Shown in pieces: positions 7,436 to 14,902 of a DNA stretch of 14,902 nt. The notes under the pieces were generated by a model that did not search any database, had not been told where the DNA came from, and saw nothing but the letters and a program-made list of their open reading frames with translations. The stretch covers positions 1-14,902 of the forward strand of contig JANMJO010000091.1 of assembly GCA_031371425.1 (NCBI GenBank). Reading direction: 5' to 3'. The position numbers and the translations under genes were made by a program. Position 1 is the first letter of the stretch. Each line of letters starts with the position of its first letter. The DNA comes from JAFMIX01 sp031371425 (GTDB lineage Bacteria; Verrucomicrobiota; Verrucomicrobiia; Limisphaerales; JAFMIX01).

Positions 7436-8239
7436 ATGAGTGCCGCCATCAAACTTTCCGCGCCCGCCACCAAAGAGTTTTGGGAAATTCCCGTCCTGTT
7501 TGAAGACGAGCACCTGCTCGCGCTCGACAAACCCGCCGGCCTGCTCACCTCACCCGACCGCAACAATCCCGACCGGCCGAGTCTGATGCAGCTCCTGCAC
7601 GCCGGCATCACCGCCGGCAAACCTTGGGCGCAATCGCGCGGCCTCACCTACCTCGCCAACGCCCACCGCCTCGACTTCGAGGCCAGCGGCGTCCTGCTCC
7701 TCGCCAAGAACAAGCCCGCCCTCATCGCGCTCGCCAACCTGTTCGGCGCAGAAACGCCGCTCCAAAAATACGTCGCCCTCGCGCACGGCACGCCGTTGGA
7801 AGAACGCTTTGAGATCGGCGCGAAAGTCGCGCCCCACCCCGTCACACCCGGCAAGCATCACGTGGACGCCCGGCGGGGAAAGAAATCGAAGACCATTTTC
7901 ACCGTGCAGGAAAGATTTGCCAACTGCACGCTGCTGCGCTGCGAACCCGCCACCAGCCGCCCGCACCAGATCCGCGTGCACCTGCAAAACGGCGGCTGGC
8001 CGGTCGTCGGCGATGAACTTTACGGCGGCCAGCCGCTGCTGCTCTCGCGGCTGAAACCGCACTTTCGTTTGAAGCCCAAGAAAGTTGAACGTCCGCTGCT
8101 CGCCACCGCGATGGTGCATGCCGAAGAATTGAGTTTGCCGCATCCCGTCACCGGCGAAGTTCTCACCCTCACCGCGCCGTGGCCGAAGGATCTGACCGTG
8201 GCCGTGAAGTATCTGCGGCTGTATGCGGTTGCAGGTTGA
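7436..8239 (+). CDS. RluA family pseudouridine synthase
   Basis: Isomerises specific uridines to pseudouridine in rRNA or tRNA; target unknown. Seen in 267 residues: VLFEDEHLLALDKPAGLL near the N-terminus, the catalytic block AHRLDFEASGVLLLAKN with Asp80 (the R-L-D of RluA enzymes; Ala replaces the more common Thr of D-xx-T-S-G), and C-terminal TSRPHQIRVHLQNGGWPVVG followed by DELYGG. No S4 domain precedes the catalytic domain, so it is not RluC/RluD-like; RluA or TruC subtypes are possible. The last codons and stop run into a heptad-repeat array that folds as a terminator shared with the convergent argF. Confidence 0.92.
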   Translation: MSAAIKLSAPATKEFWEIPVLFEDEHLLALDKPAGLLTSPDRNNPDRPSLMQLLHAGITAGKPWAQSRGLTYLANAHRLDFEASGVLLLAKNKPALIALANLFGAETPLQKYVALAHGTPLEERFEIGAKVAPHPVTPGKHHVDARRGKKSKTIFTVQERFANCTLLRCEPATSRPHQIRVHLQNGGWPVVGDELYGGQPLLLSRLKPHFRLKPKKVERPLLATAMVHAEELSLPHPVTGEVLTLTAPWPKDLTVAVKYLRLYAVAG

Positions 8240-8291
8240 AAGTTGCACGTTGCAGGTTTTTCACCTGCAACTTTCAACCTTTAACTTGTAA
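8227..8291. repeat. Degenerate 7-bp-period repeat spanning the rluA-argF junction
   Basis: From 8227 heptamers of the form NGTTGNA repeat four times (8227-8254); after a short centre the reverse-complement type (CCTGCAA, CTTTCAA, CCTTTAA, CTTGTAA) repeats four times (8264-8291). The array covers the last codons of both convergent genes and is itself an inverted repeat. Confidence 0.75.
8234..8279. terminator. Bidirectional hairpin between convergent genes
   Basis: GGTTGAAAG (8234-8242) pairs with CTTTCAACC (8271-8279) and TTGCAGGT (8250-8257) with ACCTGCAA (8263-8270), with a 7-nt bulge of one extra heptad (8243-8249) and loop TTTTC. It overlaps the rluA-type stop codon and lies 2 bp from the argF stop. 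There is no clean T-run, so termination is inferred from position and fold. Confidence 0.55.
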
Positions 8292-9177
8292 CCCAATTAA
8301 GGATGGCCTTCTGCGTGTGCAGCCGGTTCTCCGCCTGCGTGAAGATCGTGTCCGCGTTGGCCTCGAAGGTTTCCTCGTCAATCTCCTTGCCGCGATACGC
8401 CGGCAGGCAGTGCATCACCAACGCGCCGGGCCGCGCCAGCCGCACGAGCGCCTGGTTGACCTGATAGCCCGCCAGCGCCTTGAGCCGCTCGGCGGACTCG
8501 GCCTCCTTGCCCATCGAAATCCAAACGTCCGTGTAGAGCAGATCCGCGCCGCGCGCCGCCGCGTTGATGTCGGCGGAGATGCTGATGTTGCCGCCCGCCC
8601 GCTTGAGCAATTCAGCGGACGGCTGGAATTCTTTCGGCGAGGCGATGCGTAATTCAAAGCCGAGTTTCGCCGCCGCCCAGATCCACGAGGTCGCCACGTT
8701 GCACGCGCCGTCGCCGATGAACGCAACGGTCTTGCCGGCGATGCTGCCGTGCTTTTCCTGGAACGTGAACAGGTCCGCCAGAATCTGGCACGGATGCTCG
8801 TCGTCCGTGAGCGCGTTGATGGTCGGTATGCCGGAGAATTTTGCGAAGTCCTCCACGTCGCATTGCTTGAACGTGCGGATGATCGCGCCGTGAATCATGC
8901 GCCCCATCACCCGCGCCGTGTCCTTGATCGGCTCGCCGCGACCGAGCTGGATGTCTGCCGCGCTCAAAAACATCGGGCGTCCACCCAGCTCGTGGATGCC
9001 GACCTCGAACGACACGCGTGTGCGCGTGGAAGCCTTGGAGAAAATCAGCGCCCATGTCTGGCCGGCGAGCGGTTTGGCGGTTTCGTGGCCGCGCTGCTTC
9101 TTGACCGCGCTGGCGGCGGCCAGAATGTTCTCCATGTCCGACAGCGCCAGTGTTTCAATGCTCAACAGATGTTTCAT
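8281..9177 (-). CDS. argF: Ornithine carbamoyltransferase
   Basis: Makes citrulline from ornithine and carbamoyl phosphate (arginine synthesis, cytoplasm). Seen in 298 residues: the carbamoyl-phosphate loop SKASTRTRVSFE with STRTR at 50-54, HPCQILAD starting at His128, GDGACNVATSW in the ornithine-binding half, TDVWISMGKE and HCLPAYRGKEI with His256 and Cys257. The HCLP motif and SMG-loop distinguish it from aspartate carbamoyltransferase. The last codons overlap the heptad-repeat terminator. It is the distal gene of a likely minus-strand transcript tgt / glycosylase / argF (gaps 48 and 45 bp); no other arginine genes are in view. Confidence 0.96.
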   Translation of the reverse strand: MKHLLSIETLALSDMENILAAASAVKKQRGHETAKPLAGQTWALIFSKASTRTRVSFEVGIHELGGRPMFLSAADIQLGRGEPIKDTARVMGRMIHGAIIRTFKQCDVEDFAKFSGIPTINALTDDEHPCQILADLFTFQEKHGSIAGKTVAFIGDGACNVATSWIWAAAKLGFELRIASPKEFQPSAELLKRAGGNISISADINAAARGADLLYTDVWISMGKEAESAERLKALAGYQVNQALVRLARPGALVMHCLPAYRGKEIDEETFEANADTIFTQAENRLHTQKAILNWVTS

Positions 9178-9222
9178 GACTCAAAAAAGAGTTTATTACC
9201 CAAGGAGCGGTGCGGAGTCACT

Positions 9223-9840
9223 CTATTTCTTCGCCAAATCCGCCGCACGCCACAGATACCACGCCGCCGTGGTGCGGTGCGGCTTCCACTTTTCGCCGAA
9301 CGCGGCCAGCGCCTTCGGCTTGGGCATCGCGCGTTTTTTGTAGGCGAGCCGGAAGCCGTTGCGCACGCCGAAGTCATCCACCGGCAAGACATCCGCGCGT
9401 CCAAGCTGGAAAATCAACAGCATCTCCACCGTCCAGCGTCCGACTCCGCGCGCCTCGGTCAGCCGCGTGATGATTTCCTCGTCGCTCAACTTCGCGATGG
9501 CGCGCGACGGGGGAATCGTGCCGTCCAAAGTCTTCGCCGCGATGTCGCGGATGGCGGCAATCTTGGCGAACGAGAAGCCGCACGCGCGGATCTGTGCGTC
9601 CGTGACCTGCGCCAAATCTTCCGGCTTCGGGAAGCGGCGTCCGGGAAAAAGTTTCTTGAAGCGCGTGAGGATCGTGTTCGCCGCCGTGCCGTTGAGCTGC
9701 TGGTGCGCCACGGCTTGCACGAGCGATTGGAAGGGTGAGCGCCATGTTTCCGGCGCGAGCGCGCACTTGCCGACTTGGCGGATGAGTTGCCGCATCACCG
9801 GGTCGGCGGCGGACAAATGCTTGAGTGCGGCGGGGTTCAT
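9223..9840 (-). CDS. DNA-3-methyladenine glycosylase, AlkA-like (HhH-GPD family)
   Basis: Excises alkylated purines in base-excision repair. Seen in 205 residues: an alpha-helical N-terminal part (PFQSLVQAVAHQQLNGTAA near 36-54), the helix-hairpin-helix LTEARGVGRWTVEM (127-140) and LPVDDFGVR (152-160) with Asp156 in the catalytic position of HhH-GPD glycosylases. No C-terminal four-Cys iron-sulphur cluster, so it is not an EndoIII/MutY type. It lacks the extra N-terminal domain of E. coli AlkA and matches the short AlkA/MAG form in length. Starts 48 bp after tgt and ends 45 bp before argF on the same strand. Confidence 0.9.
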   Translation of the reverse strand: MNPAALKHLSAADPVMRQLIRQVGKCALAPETWRSPFQSLVQAVAHQQLNGTAANTILTRFKKLFPGRRFPKPEDLAQVTDAQIRACGFSFAKIAAIRDIAAKTLDGTIPPSRAIAKLSDEEIITRLTEARGVGRWTVEMLLIFQLGRADVLPVDDFGVRNGFRLAYKKRAMPKPKALAAFGEKWKPHRTTAAWYLWRAADLAKK

Positions 9841-9888
9841 TCGGTTTTTCCTGCGTTCGCGCGGTCTCTGTCGTCGAGCGGCGGAAAA

Positions 9889-11031
<1,143 letters not shown>

Positions 11032-11037
11032 GGGACG

Positions 11038-11065
11038 AGTTTAGTTCAGCCGTGAGAGAACGCAA
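11038..11065 (-). promoter_or_regulatory. Promoter-like pair immediately upstream of tgt
   Basis: On the minus strand TTGCGT (11065-11060) and TAAACT (11043-11038) are 16 bp apart. The -10 box ends 6 nt before the GTG at 11031, placing the expected transcript start at or next to the start codon. Confidence 0.45.
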
Positions 11066-11109
11066 AGAACACAAAAAGTGGGAGGTGACGTTGAACGCTG
11101 CGGTTCAAA

Positions 11110-11805
11110 TCAAGCGGCGTCGGTGGGGAGCGTTTCGGCATCTTCCGCACCGGCTTCGGTGCGGGCGTAGTGGAGGCCGAGGTTGTATTGGGCGGTCTTG
11201 TCGCCTTGCTTTGCGGCGCGGATGAACCAGCGCACGGCTTCGGTATCGCTCTGATCCACACCGTGGCCGGTCTGGTAGCAGAGGCCGAGGTTGCATTGGG
11301 CGGGGGCGCATTCCTGTTCGGCGGCGAGGGTATACCATTTGACGGCTTCGGCGTAATCGCGTTCCACGACCTGGCCGGCTTCGTAATAGACGCCGAGGTT
11401 GAATTGGGCTTGTGCCTCGCCGCATTCCGCTGCTTCGCGATACCACTTGAAGGCTTCGGCAAAATTCTGGGTGACGCCTTGCCCGGTTTCGTAGCAGATG
11501 CCGAGGTTGAATTGCGCGGCGGGATCGCCGTGTTCGGCGGCTTCGCGAAACCACTTGGTGGCCTGACCCAGTTCCTGCGGGACGCCGTGGCCGTTCTGAT
11601 AGCAAAAGCCGAGGTAACATTGCGCGGCGGCATCATCCTGCCCTGCGGCCAATCGAAACCAATGAACAGCCTGCTGATAATCCTGTGGCAAGCCCTGACC
11701 GGTCTGGTAGCAGATGCCGAGATAACGCTGCGCCACGGCATCGCCGAGGTTGGCGGCGTGGCGCATTTCCTCGAGGGTCTCCCAGGTTTTTTGGTGTTTG
11801 GACAT
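11110..11805 (-). CDS. Sel1-repeat protein (TPR-like)
   Basis: 231 residues made almost wholly of 36-residue Sel1-like repeats: five full copies and a partial sixth, each with the pattern A-x-A-Q-x-x-L-G-x-x-Y-x-x-G-x-G-V followed by A-x-x-W-(F/Y)-x-x-A-A. Such helical arrays usually mediate protein-protein contacts; partner and role unknown. No signal peptide or membrane segment, so probably cytoplasmic. A TTG at 11811 would add two residues, but the ATG at 11805 (start MSKHQKTWETLEEMR) is preferred. No Shine-Dalgarno is obvious. A good promoter pair lies about 30 bp upstream. The last repeat decays into an acidic tail (EAGAEDAETLPTD). Confidence 0.88.
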   Translation of the reverse strand: MSKHQKTWETLEEMRHAANLGDAVAQRYLGICYQTGQGLPQDYQQAVHWFRLAAGQDDAAAQCYLGFCYQNGHGVPQELGQATKWFREAAEHGDPAAQFNLGICYETGQGVTQNFAEAFKWYREAAECGEAQAQFNLGVYYEAGQVVERDYAEAVKWYTLAAEQECAPAQCNLGLCYQTGHGVDQSDTEAVRWFIRAAKQGDKTAQYNLGLHYARTEAGAEDAETLPTDAA

Positions 11806-11832
11806 GAACAACGGCGGTTGACTGACGAGAGG

Positions 11833-11861
11833 AAAATAGGTGTTTCAAACCGCGAACTCAA
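11833..11861 (-). promoter_or_regulatory. Sigma-70-like promoter for the Sel1-repeat gene
   Basis: Minus-strand TTGAGT (11861-11856) and TATTTT (11838-11833) with a 17-bp spacer; the -10 box ends 27 nt before the ATG at 11805, leaving a leader of about 20 nt. Confidence 0.5.
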
Positions 11862-11900
11862 GGTGTGATTTGGGAATGGGTTGAGTGACGGTTGTTTTAT

Positions 11901-11961
11901 CCGCAGATTTCGCGGATGATCGCAGATGAAAACAATCTGTGTGAATCTGCGTAATCTGCGG
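11901..11961. repeat. Long imperfect inverted repeat between sel1 and porin genes
   Basis: Arms 11901-11927 and 11935-11961 match as inverted repeats at 21 of 27 positions, with loop GAAAACA. Each arm is built from copies of a CGCAGAT-like word (AATCTGYG on the other arm). No ORF. It lies within the non-coding stretch 11862-12035, which otherwise holds only the porin terminator. It resembles dispersed intergenic repeats, but copy number cannot be judged here. Confidence 0.7.
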
Positions 11962-11988
11962 ACTGCCGCAGCAAGAAACGGCAACAAA

Positions 11989-12019
11989 AAGCCCCTTCCG
12001 GTTTTGCCGGAAGGGGCTT
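11989..12019 (-). terminator. Intrinsic terminator of the porin gene
   Basis: A perfect 13-bp stem (AAGCCCCTTCCGG, 11989-12001, with 12007-12019) and a 5-nt loop. On the minus strand the stem ends in GGGGC followed by five T, 16 bp after the porin stop codon. Confidence 0.9.
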
Positions 12020-12035
12020 GAAGTTCTAAATCAGA

Positions 12036-13190
12036 TCAGAACTTGTAGATGATGTTCGCGGCAAGGAGGACGGCGCCCTTGCTGGAGTTGCTCGGGCCGA
12101 AGTCGCCGCCGTTGGCGTGATCCCAGCGGATTTCCGCACGGCTCAGGACGTTCTTCCAGAGGTCATACTGCACCGTGCCGGTGAGGGCATAGACGGATTT
12201 GCTGCTGAGGCCTGAGACAGCGATATCAGACCAAGCGTATTCACCACGAGCATGAACGCTCAACTTTTCAGTCGCTTGGAAGGAGGCGTAGACTGCAACG
12301 GCGTTATTCCAATTAGCTGCAACGGCACCTGTGCCGGTCTTCGCATCATTTCCGGCGTAGTCATACGCAGCCCCGACTTTGAGGCCCTTGACGCCGGTGT
12401 TCAGCACCGTGCCAGCATACCAATTGATGTTGTTCTGGTTGTTGCCAGAACCAGCACCGTAAGCGGCGGCACCATAAACGGTCGAACCAGCCAAGAAGCC
12501 CCAGCTTTCGGGCGCAGTCAAAGCGACTGAACCCACATAGGTTTTGCGAGAATCGATTGAAGAGCGATTGACAGGGTTAACAGTGCCACCACCGTTGGAA
12601 ACATTGGCAACGCCTACTGAAGCGCTCACAACTTCACAGAACTTGTATGAGGCCAAAATACCCGCATAGGTGGTCGGCTCCATCATGTAGCCGTAAGAAC
12701 GAGTGTAGTTCGGGTTGTTGCCGGCGTCGAAGACTTCGTAGCCGAGAATGGTGTCCCAAACACCAATTTTCCAGTCAATGCCATTGCCCAGCGGGGTGCG
12801 GAGTGTGACATAGGCTTGCTTGATGCTATTGTTGTCTTCGCTGGCGTCATTCATGCCAACAGAGGCAGCGTCCTGACCATAAGCGATTTCAACCTTGTAG
12901 CCCGAAGCCCACTCGGTTTCGTCAAGCGACTTGGAGATGGTCACAACAACAGCGTCCAAGTTGAAGCCGTCTTTCTTTCCGCTATCATAACCACTGCTGC
13001 TGACAGCACTGCCGGTGCCGGTGTATTTGTTGAAGTTCCAGTGAGCAGATGTGTTAACGTAACCGCTGATCTGTGTTCCGGAGACGGCCGTTTCCAAGAA
13101 GGTCGGCGCTTTTTCTTCGGCTTTGACGGCTGAGGCGAGGCTGACCACTCCGACGGCGGCCAAACCTAATGTCCATTTGTTAAGTTTCAT
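12036..13190 (-). CDS. Outer-membrane beta-barrel porin (BBP2/OmpL-like)
   Basis: 384 residues with a clear signal peptide (basic MKLNKW, hydrophobic 7-21, predicted cleavage after A-V-K-A at residue 24), a mature part rich in Gly, Ser, Asn and aromatic residues with alternating beta-strand patterns (SGYVNTSAHWNFNKYTG, ASYKFCEVVSASVGVANVS), and a C-terminal strand ending in Phe (NIIYKF), the usual outer-membrane assembly signal. Layout resembles the BBP2 putative porins; substrate unknown. The open frame continues upstream to 13385, but the ATG at 13190 is chosen because AGAGGA sits 8 bp before it and the signal peptide starts there. It has its own promoter-like pair, a leader of about 90 nt with a small hairpin, and a strong terminator, suggesting a highly expressed single-gene unit. 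Confidence 0.88.
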   Translation of the reverse strand: MKLNKWTLGLAAVGVVSLASAVKAEEKAPTFLETAVSGTQISGYVNTSAHWNFNKYTGTGSAVSSSGYDSGKKDGFNLDAVVVTISKSLDETEWASGYKVEIAYGQDAASVGMNDASEDNNSIKQAYVTLRTPLGNGIDWKIGVWDTILGYEVFDAGNNPNYTRSYGYMMEPTTYAGILASYKFCEVVSASVGVANVSNGGGTVNPVNRSSIDSRKTYVGSVALTAPESWGFLAGSTVYGAAAYGAGSGNNQNNINWYAGTVLNTGVKGLKVGAAYDYAGNDAKTGTGAVAANWNNAVAVYASFQATEKLSVHARGEYAWSDIAVSGLSSKSVYALTGTVQYDLWKNVLSRAEIRWDHANGGDFGPSNSSKGAVLLAANIIYKF

Positions 13191-13241
13191 ATATGTTCCT
13201 CTGATGTTGTTGTTTTTGTTTGTTTTCTGGCTGTGCACTGC

Positions 13242-13260
13242 GGGCAAATCCAGTTTGCCC
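13242..13260 (-). promoter_or_regulatory. Small hairpin in the porin leader
   Basis: GGGCAAA (13242-13248) and TTTGCCC (13254-13260) are exact inverted repeats with a 5-nt centre. It lies in the predicted 5' leader, about 50 nt before the start; it may be an operator or an mRNA-stability stem. Confidence 0.4.
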
Positions 13261-13288
13261 ACGCGTCCAAAACGACGCTTTTGCCGGA

Positions 13289-13316
13289 TTATTAGTAGAT
13301 GCCGGGGGGTTTGCAA
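13289..13316 (-). promoter_or_regulatory. Sigma-70-like promoter for the porin gene
   Basis: Minus-strand TTGCAA (13316-13311) and TAATAA (13294-13289) are 16 bp apart, giving a leader of about 90 nt. The left edge of the IS remnant lies only about 45 bp upstream. Confidence 0.5.
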
Positions 13317-13433
13317 CAACTTTTTTGGCATTTGTCGGAACTCCATGAGCATGTCCCCATGATAACTCAATAAGAATGTCCTCATAGGCCTGGTTGCGGT
13401 AGCAACCCCGGCCGCAACATGGAGACATTAACA

Positions 13434-13687
13434 ATGAGTCCGAAAGAACGGGATCGGATGACAATTATGACGGGTGTCAAGCGGCAGGAACTGACGCTGG
13501 TGCAGGCGGGCGAACGGATGGCGGTGTGCTATCGCCAGAGCAAGCGCATCTGGCGACGGTATCAGGACAATGGCGACGCCGGGCTGGCGCATCGGTTGCT
13601 AGGCCAGCCCAGTGCGGCGCAAGCCGCCCGAACTGCGGGCGCGGGTGCTTGACCCGCTGCGCCGACTTCGGCCCGACGCTGGCGGTG
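13434..13687 (+). pseudogene. Frameshifted, truncated helix-turn-helix transposase (ISNCY-like)
   Basis: The first frame reads MSPKERDRMTIMTGVKRQEL then TLVQAGERMAVCYRQSKRIW and RRYQDNGDAGLAHRL: the helix-turn-helix N-terminus of ISNCY-like transposases, ending at TGA 13650-13652 after nonsense codons. The family-like continuation is found by shifting frame twice: RRKPPELRARVLDPL from 13615, and ADFGPTLA from 13661 (extra or missing bases at 13614 and 13660). After that the similarity stops; no DDE catalytic domain is present. The ATG at 13419 would add five residues; 13434 matches the usual family start better. Inactive relic. Confidence 0.65.
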
Positions 13688-13726
13688 GGGGACTCCAGTC
13701 GGCCTCCCTGCGTTGCCCACCGCCAG
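13679..13726. repeat. Perfect 11-bp inverted repeat within the IS remnant
   Basis: CTGGCGGTGGG (13679-13689) and its exact reverse complement (13716-13726) enclose 26 bp. It begins where the transposase similarity ends, so it may mark the insertion or deletion boundary that truncated it. Confidence 0.75.
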
Positions 13727-13815
13727 CCGAGGAAACCGAACAACGAACCACAACCAACAAAGGGGACATTTCTAAAGAGTTTTGACAGGGCGCGGGGTGG
13801 TATTGCTTGCGCTGA

Positions 13816-13844
13816 CGGAGCGCGCTGCATTGCTCTGCGCTCCG
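13816..13844. repeat. 8-bp inverted repeat downstream of the agmatine deiminase gene
   Basis: CGGAGCGC (13816-13823) and GCGCTCCG (13837-13844) with a 13-nt loop, 21 bp past the aguA-type stop on the minus strand. No T-run follows; it may be a weak terminator or a repeat unit. Confidence 0.45.
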
Positions 13845-13864
13845 GCCAAACCATACGCCATCAC

Positions 13865-14902
13865 TCACGCCGGTTGCTGCTGCGTGAGGCAATGCAGCGA
13901 ACCAAAGCCCAGCACGAGATCCACCGCGTGAATGCCCACCACCGGACGGTCGCGGAACAGTTCGCCCAAGATGCCGAGCGCGATGCGGTCGTTCGCATCG
14001 TTGAATGTCGGCACGATGACGCAGGAGTTGCAGATGTAGAAGTTCGCGTAGCTCGCCGGCAACCGCCAGTCGCCGTAGTAAATCGGCGCAGGCATGGGCA
14101 GCGCCACGACTTCGGGCTTCGAGCCGTCTTCGAGGCGAAAGTCCTGCACGCGCTCCCAGTTTTCGGCGAGCGGCTTATAATTAATGTCGCGCTTGTTGGT
14201 TTCCTTGATGAGCACGAGCGTCTTGCGGTCGGTGAAGCGGCAGATGTCGTCAATGTGGCCGTGCGTGTCGTCGCCCACCGGCCCGGCGACGAGCCAGAGG
14301 ACGTTCTTCACGCCGAGATATTTTTTGAACGCGGCGTCGTAGTCAGCCTTGGTCATGCCGGGATTGCGCACCTGAATCTTCGGATGCTGATAACATTCCT
14401 CCGTCGTCAGCAACGTGCCGCGCCCGTTCACCTCAATGCCGCCGCCTTCGATGATGAAGTTTCGGGTTACGAGTTTCGAGTTTCGGGTTTTAGACTGCCA
14501 TTGCGCGTCGAAGAGCGGACGCTTCAGAATCCGCGCCGCCGTTTCGGGAACTGTGGTATCGAGCTGCCAGTTCTTGTATTTCGCCCACGCGTTGAAATGA
14601 AAATGCACGATGGCCTTTTCTGCTTTTTGCCCTTTGCCTTTTGCCTTTGGCCTTCTCACATGAATCGGCCCGCTGTCGCGCGTCCAACCGCGATTCGTCG
14701 GATGCACAACGAACTCGACCTGCTTCAAGTTACAACCCGCGCGCTTGAGATAACTGCCGGCAAACTTCGCCTCCGCCTTGCTGCGGACGAGCAACCGCAC
14801 CAGTTCGCCCTGCGAAATCTTCCGCACCATCTCGCCATAGACCCAGCGGATGGTATCAATCTTGTCCGGCCAGTCGGATTCGTTATGCGGCCAGCCGAGC
14901 CA
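13865..14902 (-). CDS. Agmatine deiminase / peptidyl-arginine deiminase family protein (5' end outside window)
   Basis: Hydrolyses agmatine to N-carbamoylputrescine and ammonia (putrescine route) in its best-known members. The reading frame is open to the window edge; upstream of the Met at 14830 it continues in frame as WLGWPHNESDWPDKID and on to VYGE, the family's N-terminal block, so the true start lies beyond 14902. Seen: RGWTRDSGPIHV, IIEGGGIEVNGRGTLLTTEE, GDDTHGHIDDICRF, ASYANFYICNSCVIVP and C-terminal GSLHCLTQQQPA with the catalytic Cys. 345 codons are present. Two stretches look like insertions compared with the family: Lys-rich PKAKGKGQKAEKA and KTRNSKLVTRN before the EGGG motif; both coincide with heptad-repeat DNA. 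Active-site motifs are intact. Confidence 0.92.
   Translation of the reverse strand, partial: WLGWPHNESDWPDKIDTIRWVYGEMVRKISQGELVRLLVRSKAEAKFAGSYLKRAGCNLKQVEFVVHPTNRGWTRDSGPIHVRRPKAKGKGQKAEKAIVHFHFNAWAKYKNWQLDTTVPETAARILKRPLFDAQWQSKTRNSKLVTRNFIIEGGGIEVNGRGTLLTTEECYQHPKIQVRNPGMTKADYDAAFKKYLGVKNVLWLVAGPVGDDTHGHIDDICRFTDRKTLVLIKETNKRDINYKPLAENWERVQDFRLEDGSKPEVVALPMPAPIYYGDWRLPASYANFYICNSCVIVPTFNDANDRIALGILGELFRDRPVVGIHAVDLVLGFGSLHCLTQQQPA
14459..14493. repeat. 7-bp-period repeat (consensus GTTWCGR) inside the deiminase gene
   Basis: Five consecutive heptamers, the first four fitting GTTWCGR and the fifth degenerate. On the coding strand it reads as part of KTRNSKLVTRN, just before the conserved EGGG motif. 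Confidence 0.75.
14614..14655. repeat. 7-bp-period repeat (consensus TGCCTTT) inside the deiminase gene
   Basis: Six consecutive heptamers in 42 bp (14 codons); the four central ones fit TGCYYTT. On the coding strand it encodes the Lys-rich RPKAKGKGQKAEKA. Confidence 0.75.

Larger units (their letters stand above)
13360..13787 (+). mobile_element. Degenerate insertion-sequence remnant (ISNCY-like)
   Basis: Left end 13360-13381 and right end 13764-13787 are imperfect inverted repeats (GGACATT then ...GAGTT... on the inner-to-outer reading; 16 of 22 positions equal). They enclose a frameshifted N-terminal transposase fragment. At about 430 bp it is far too short for a complete element; the catalytic part of the transposase is gone. 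Confidence 0.6.

Noticed and set aside
13191..13385. Upstream extension of the porin frame to 13385
   Set aside because: The ATG at 13190 has a Shine-Dalgarno and starts a clear signal peptide; the extension contains the promoter and leader.

Overview
The window looks like chromosomal DNA of a GC-rich Gram-negative bacterium. Evidence for a Gram-negative envelope is a signal-peptide porin ending in Phe, an O-antigen ligase/polymerase-like protein and a membrane-anchored PpiD/SurA-type chaperone. The style of the porin, the weak or absent Shine-Dalgarno sequences and the many short intergenic repeats suggest Verrucomicrobiota (Limisphaerales/Pedosphaera-like); that placement is inference, not proof.

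Layout. Positions 47-2860 (+) hold a tight cluster: holB (DNA polymerase III delta'), an O-antigen ligase family protein and aroQ, with gaps of 7 and 14 bp. Then come a promoter-like site and a strong terminator-like hairpin, followed by accB and accC (3074-4986, +), the biotin carrier and biotin carboxylase of acetyl-CoA carboxylase. Positions 4987-5709 are a decayed region: a frameshifted antitoxin-like gene ending at a 162-bp MITE-like element with TA flanks and an internal perfect 17-bp hairpin. A PpiD-like chaperone (apparently without a parvulin domain) and an RluA-family pseudouridine synthase follow on the + strand.

From 8281 to 13190 all genes are on the minus strand: argF, an AlkA-like DNA glycosylase and tgt (probably one transcript in the order tgt, glycosylase, argF), a Sel1-repeat protein, and a porin with a textbook intrinsic terminator. 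Positions 13360-13787 are a degenerate insertion sequence (ISNCY-like transposase remnant with two frameshifts). The window ends in an agmatine deiminase gene whose 5' end lies outside.

Most genes are housekeeping. The least ordinary signal is non-coding and repeat DNA: three arrays with a 7-bp period, each with its own heptamer (one at the convergent rluA-argF junction, where it folds into a terminator, and two inside the agmatine deiminase coding sequence), plus the MITE-like element, the IS relic and a possible attenuator ahead of accBC. No CRISPR array, rRNA or tRNA was seen, and no clearly new multi-gene system is evident.
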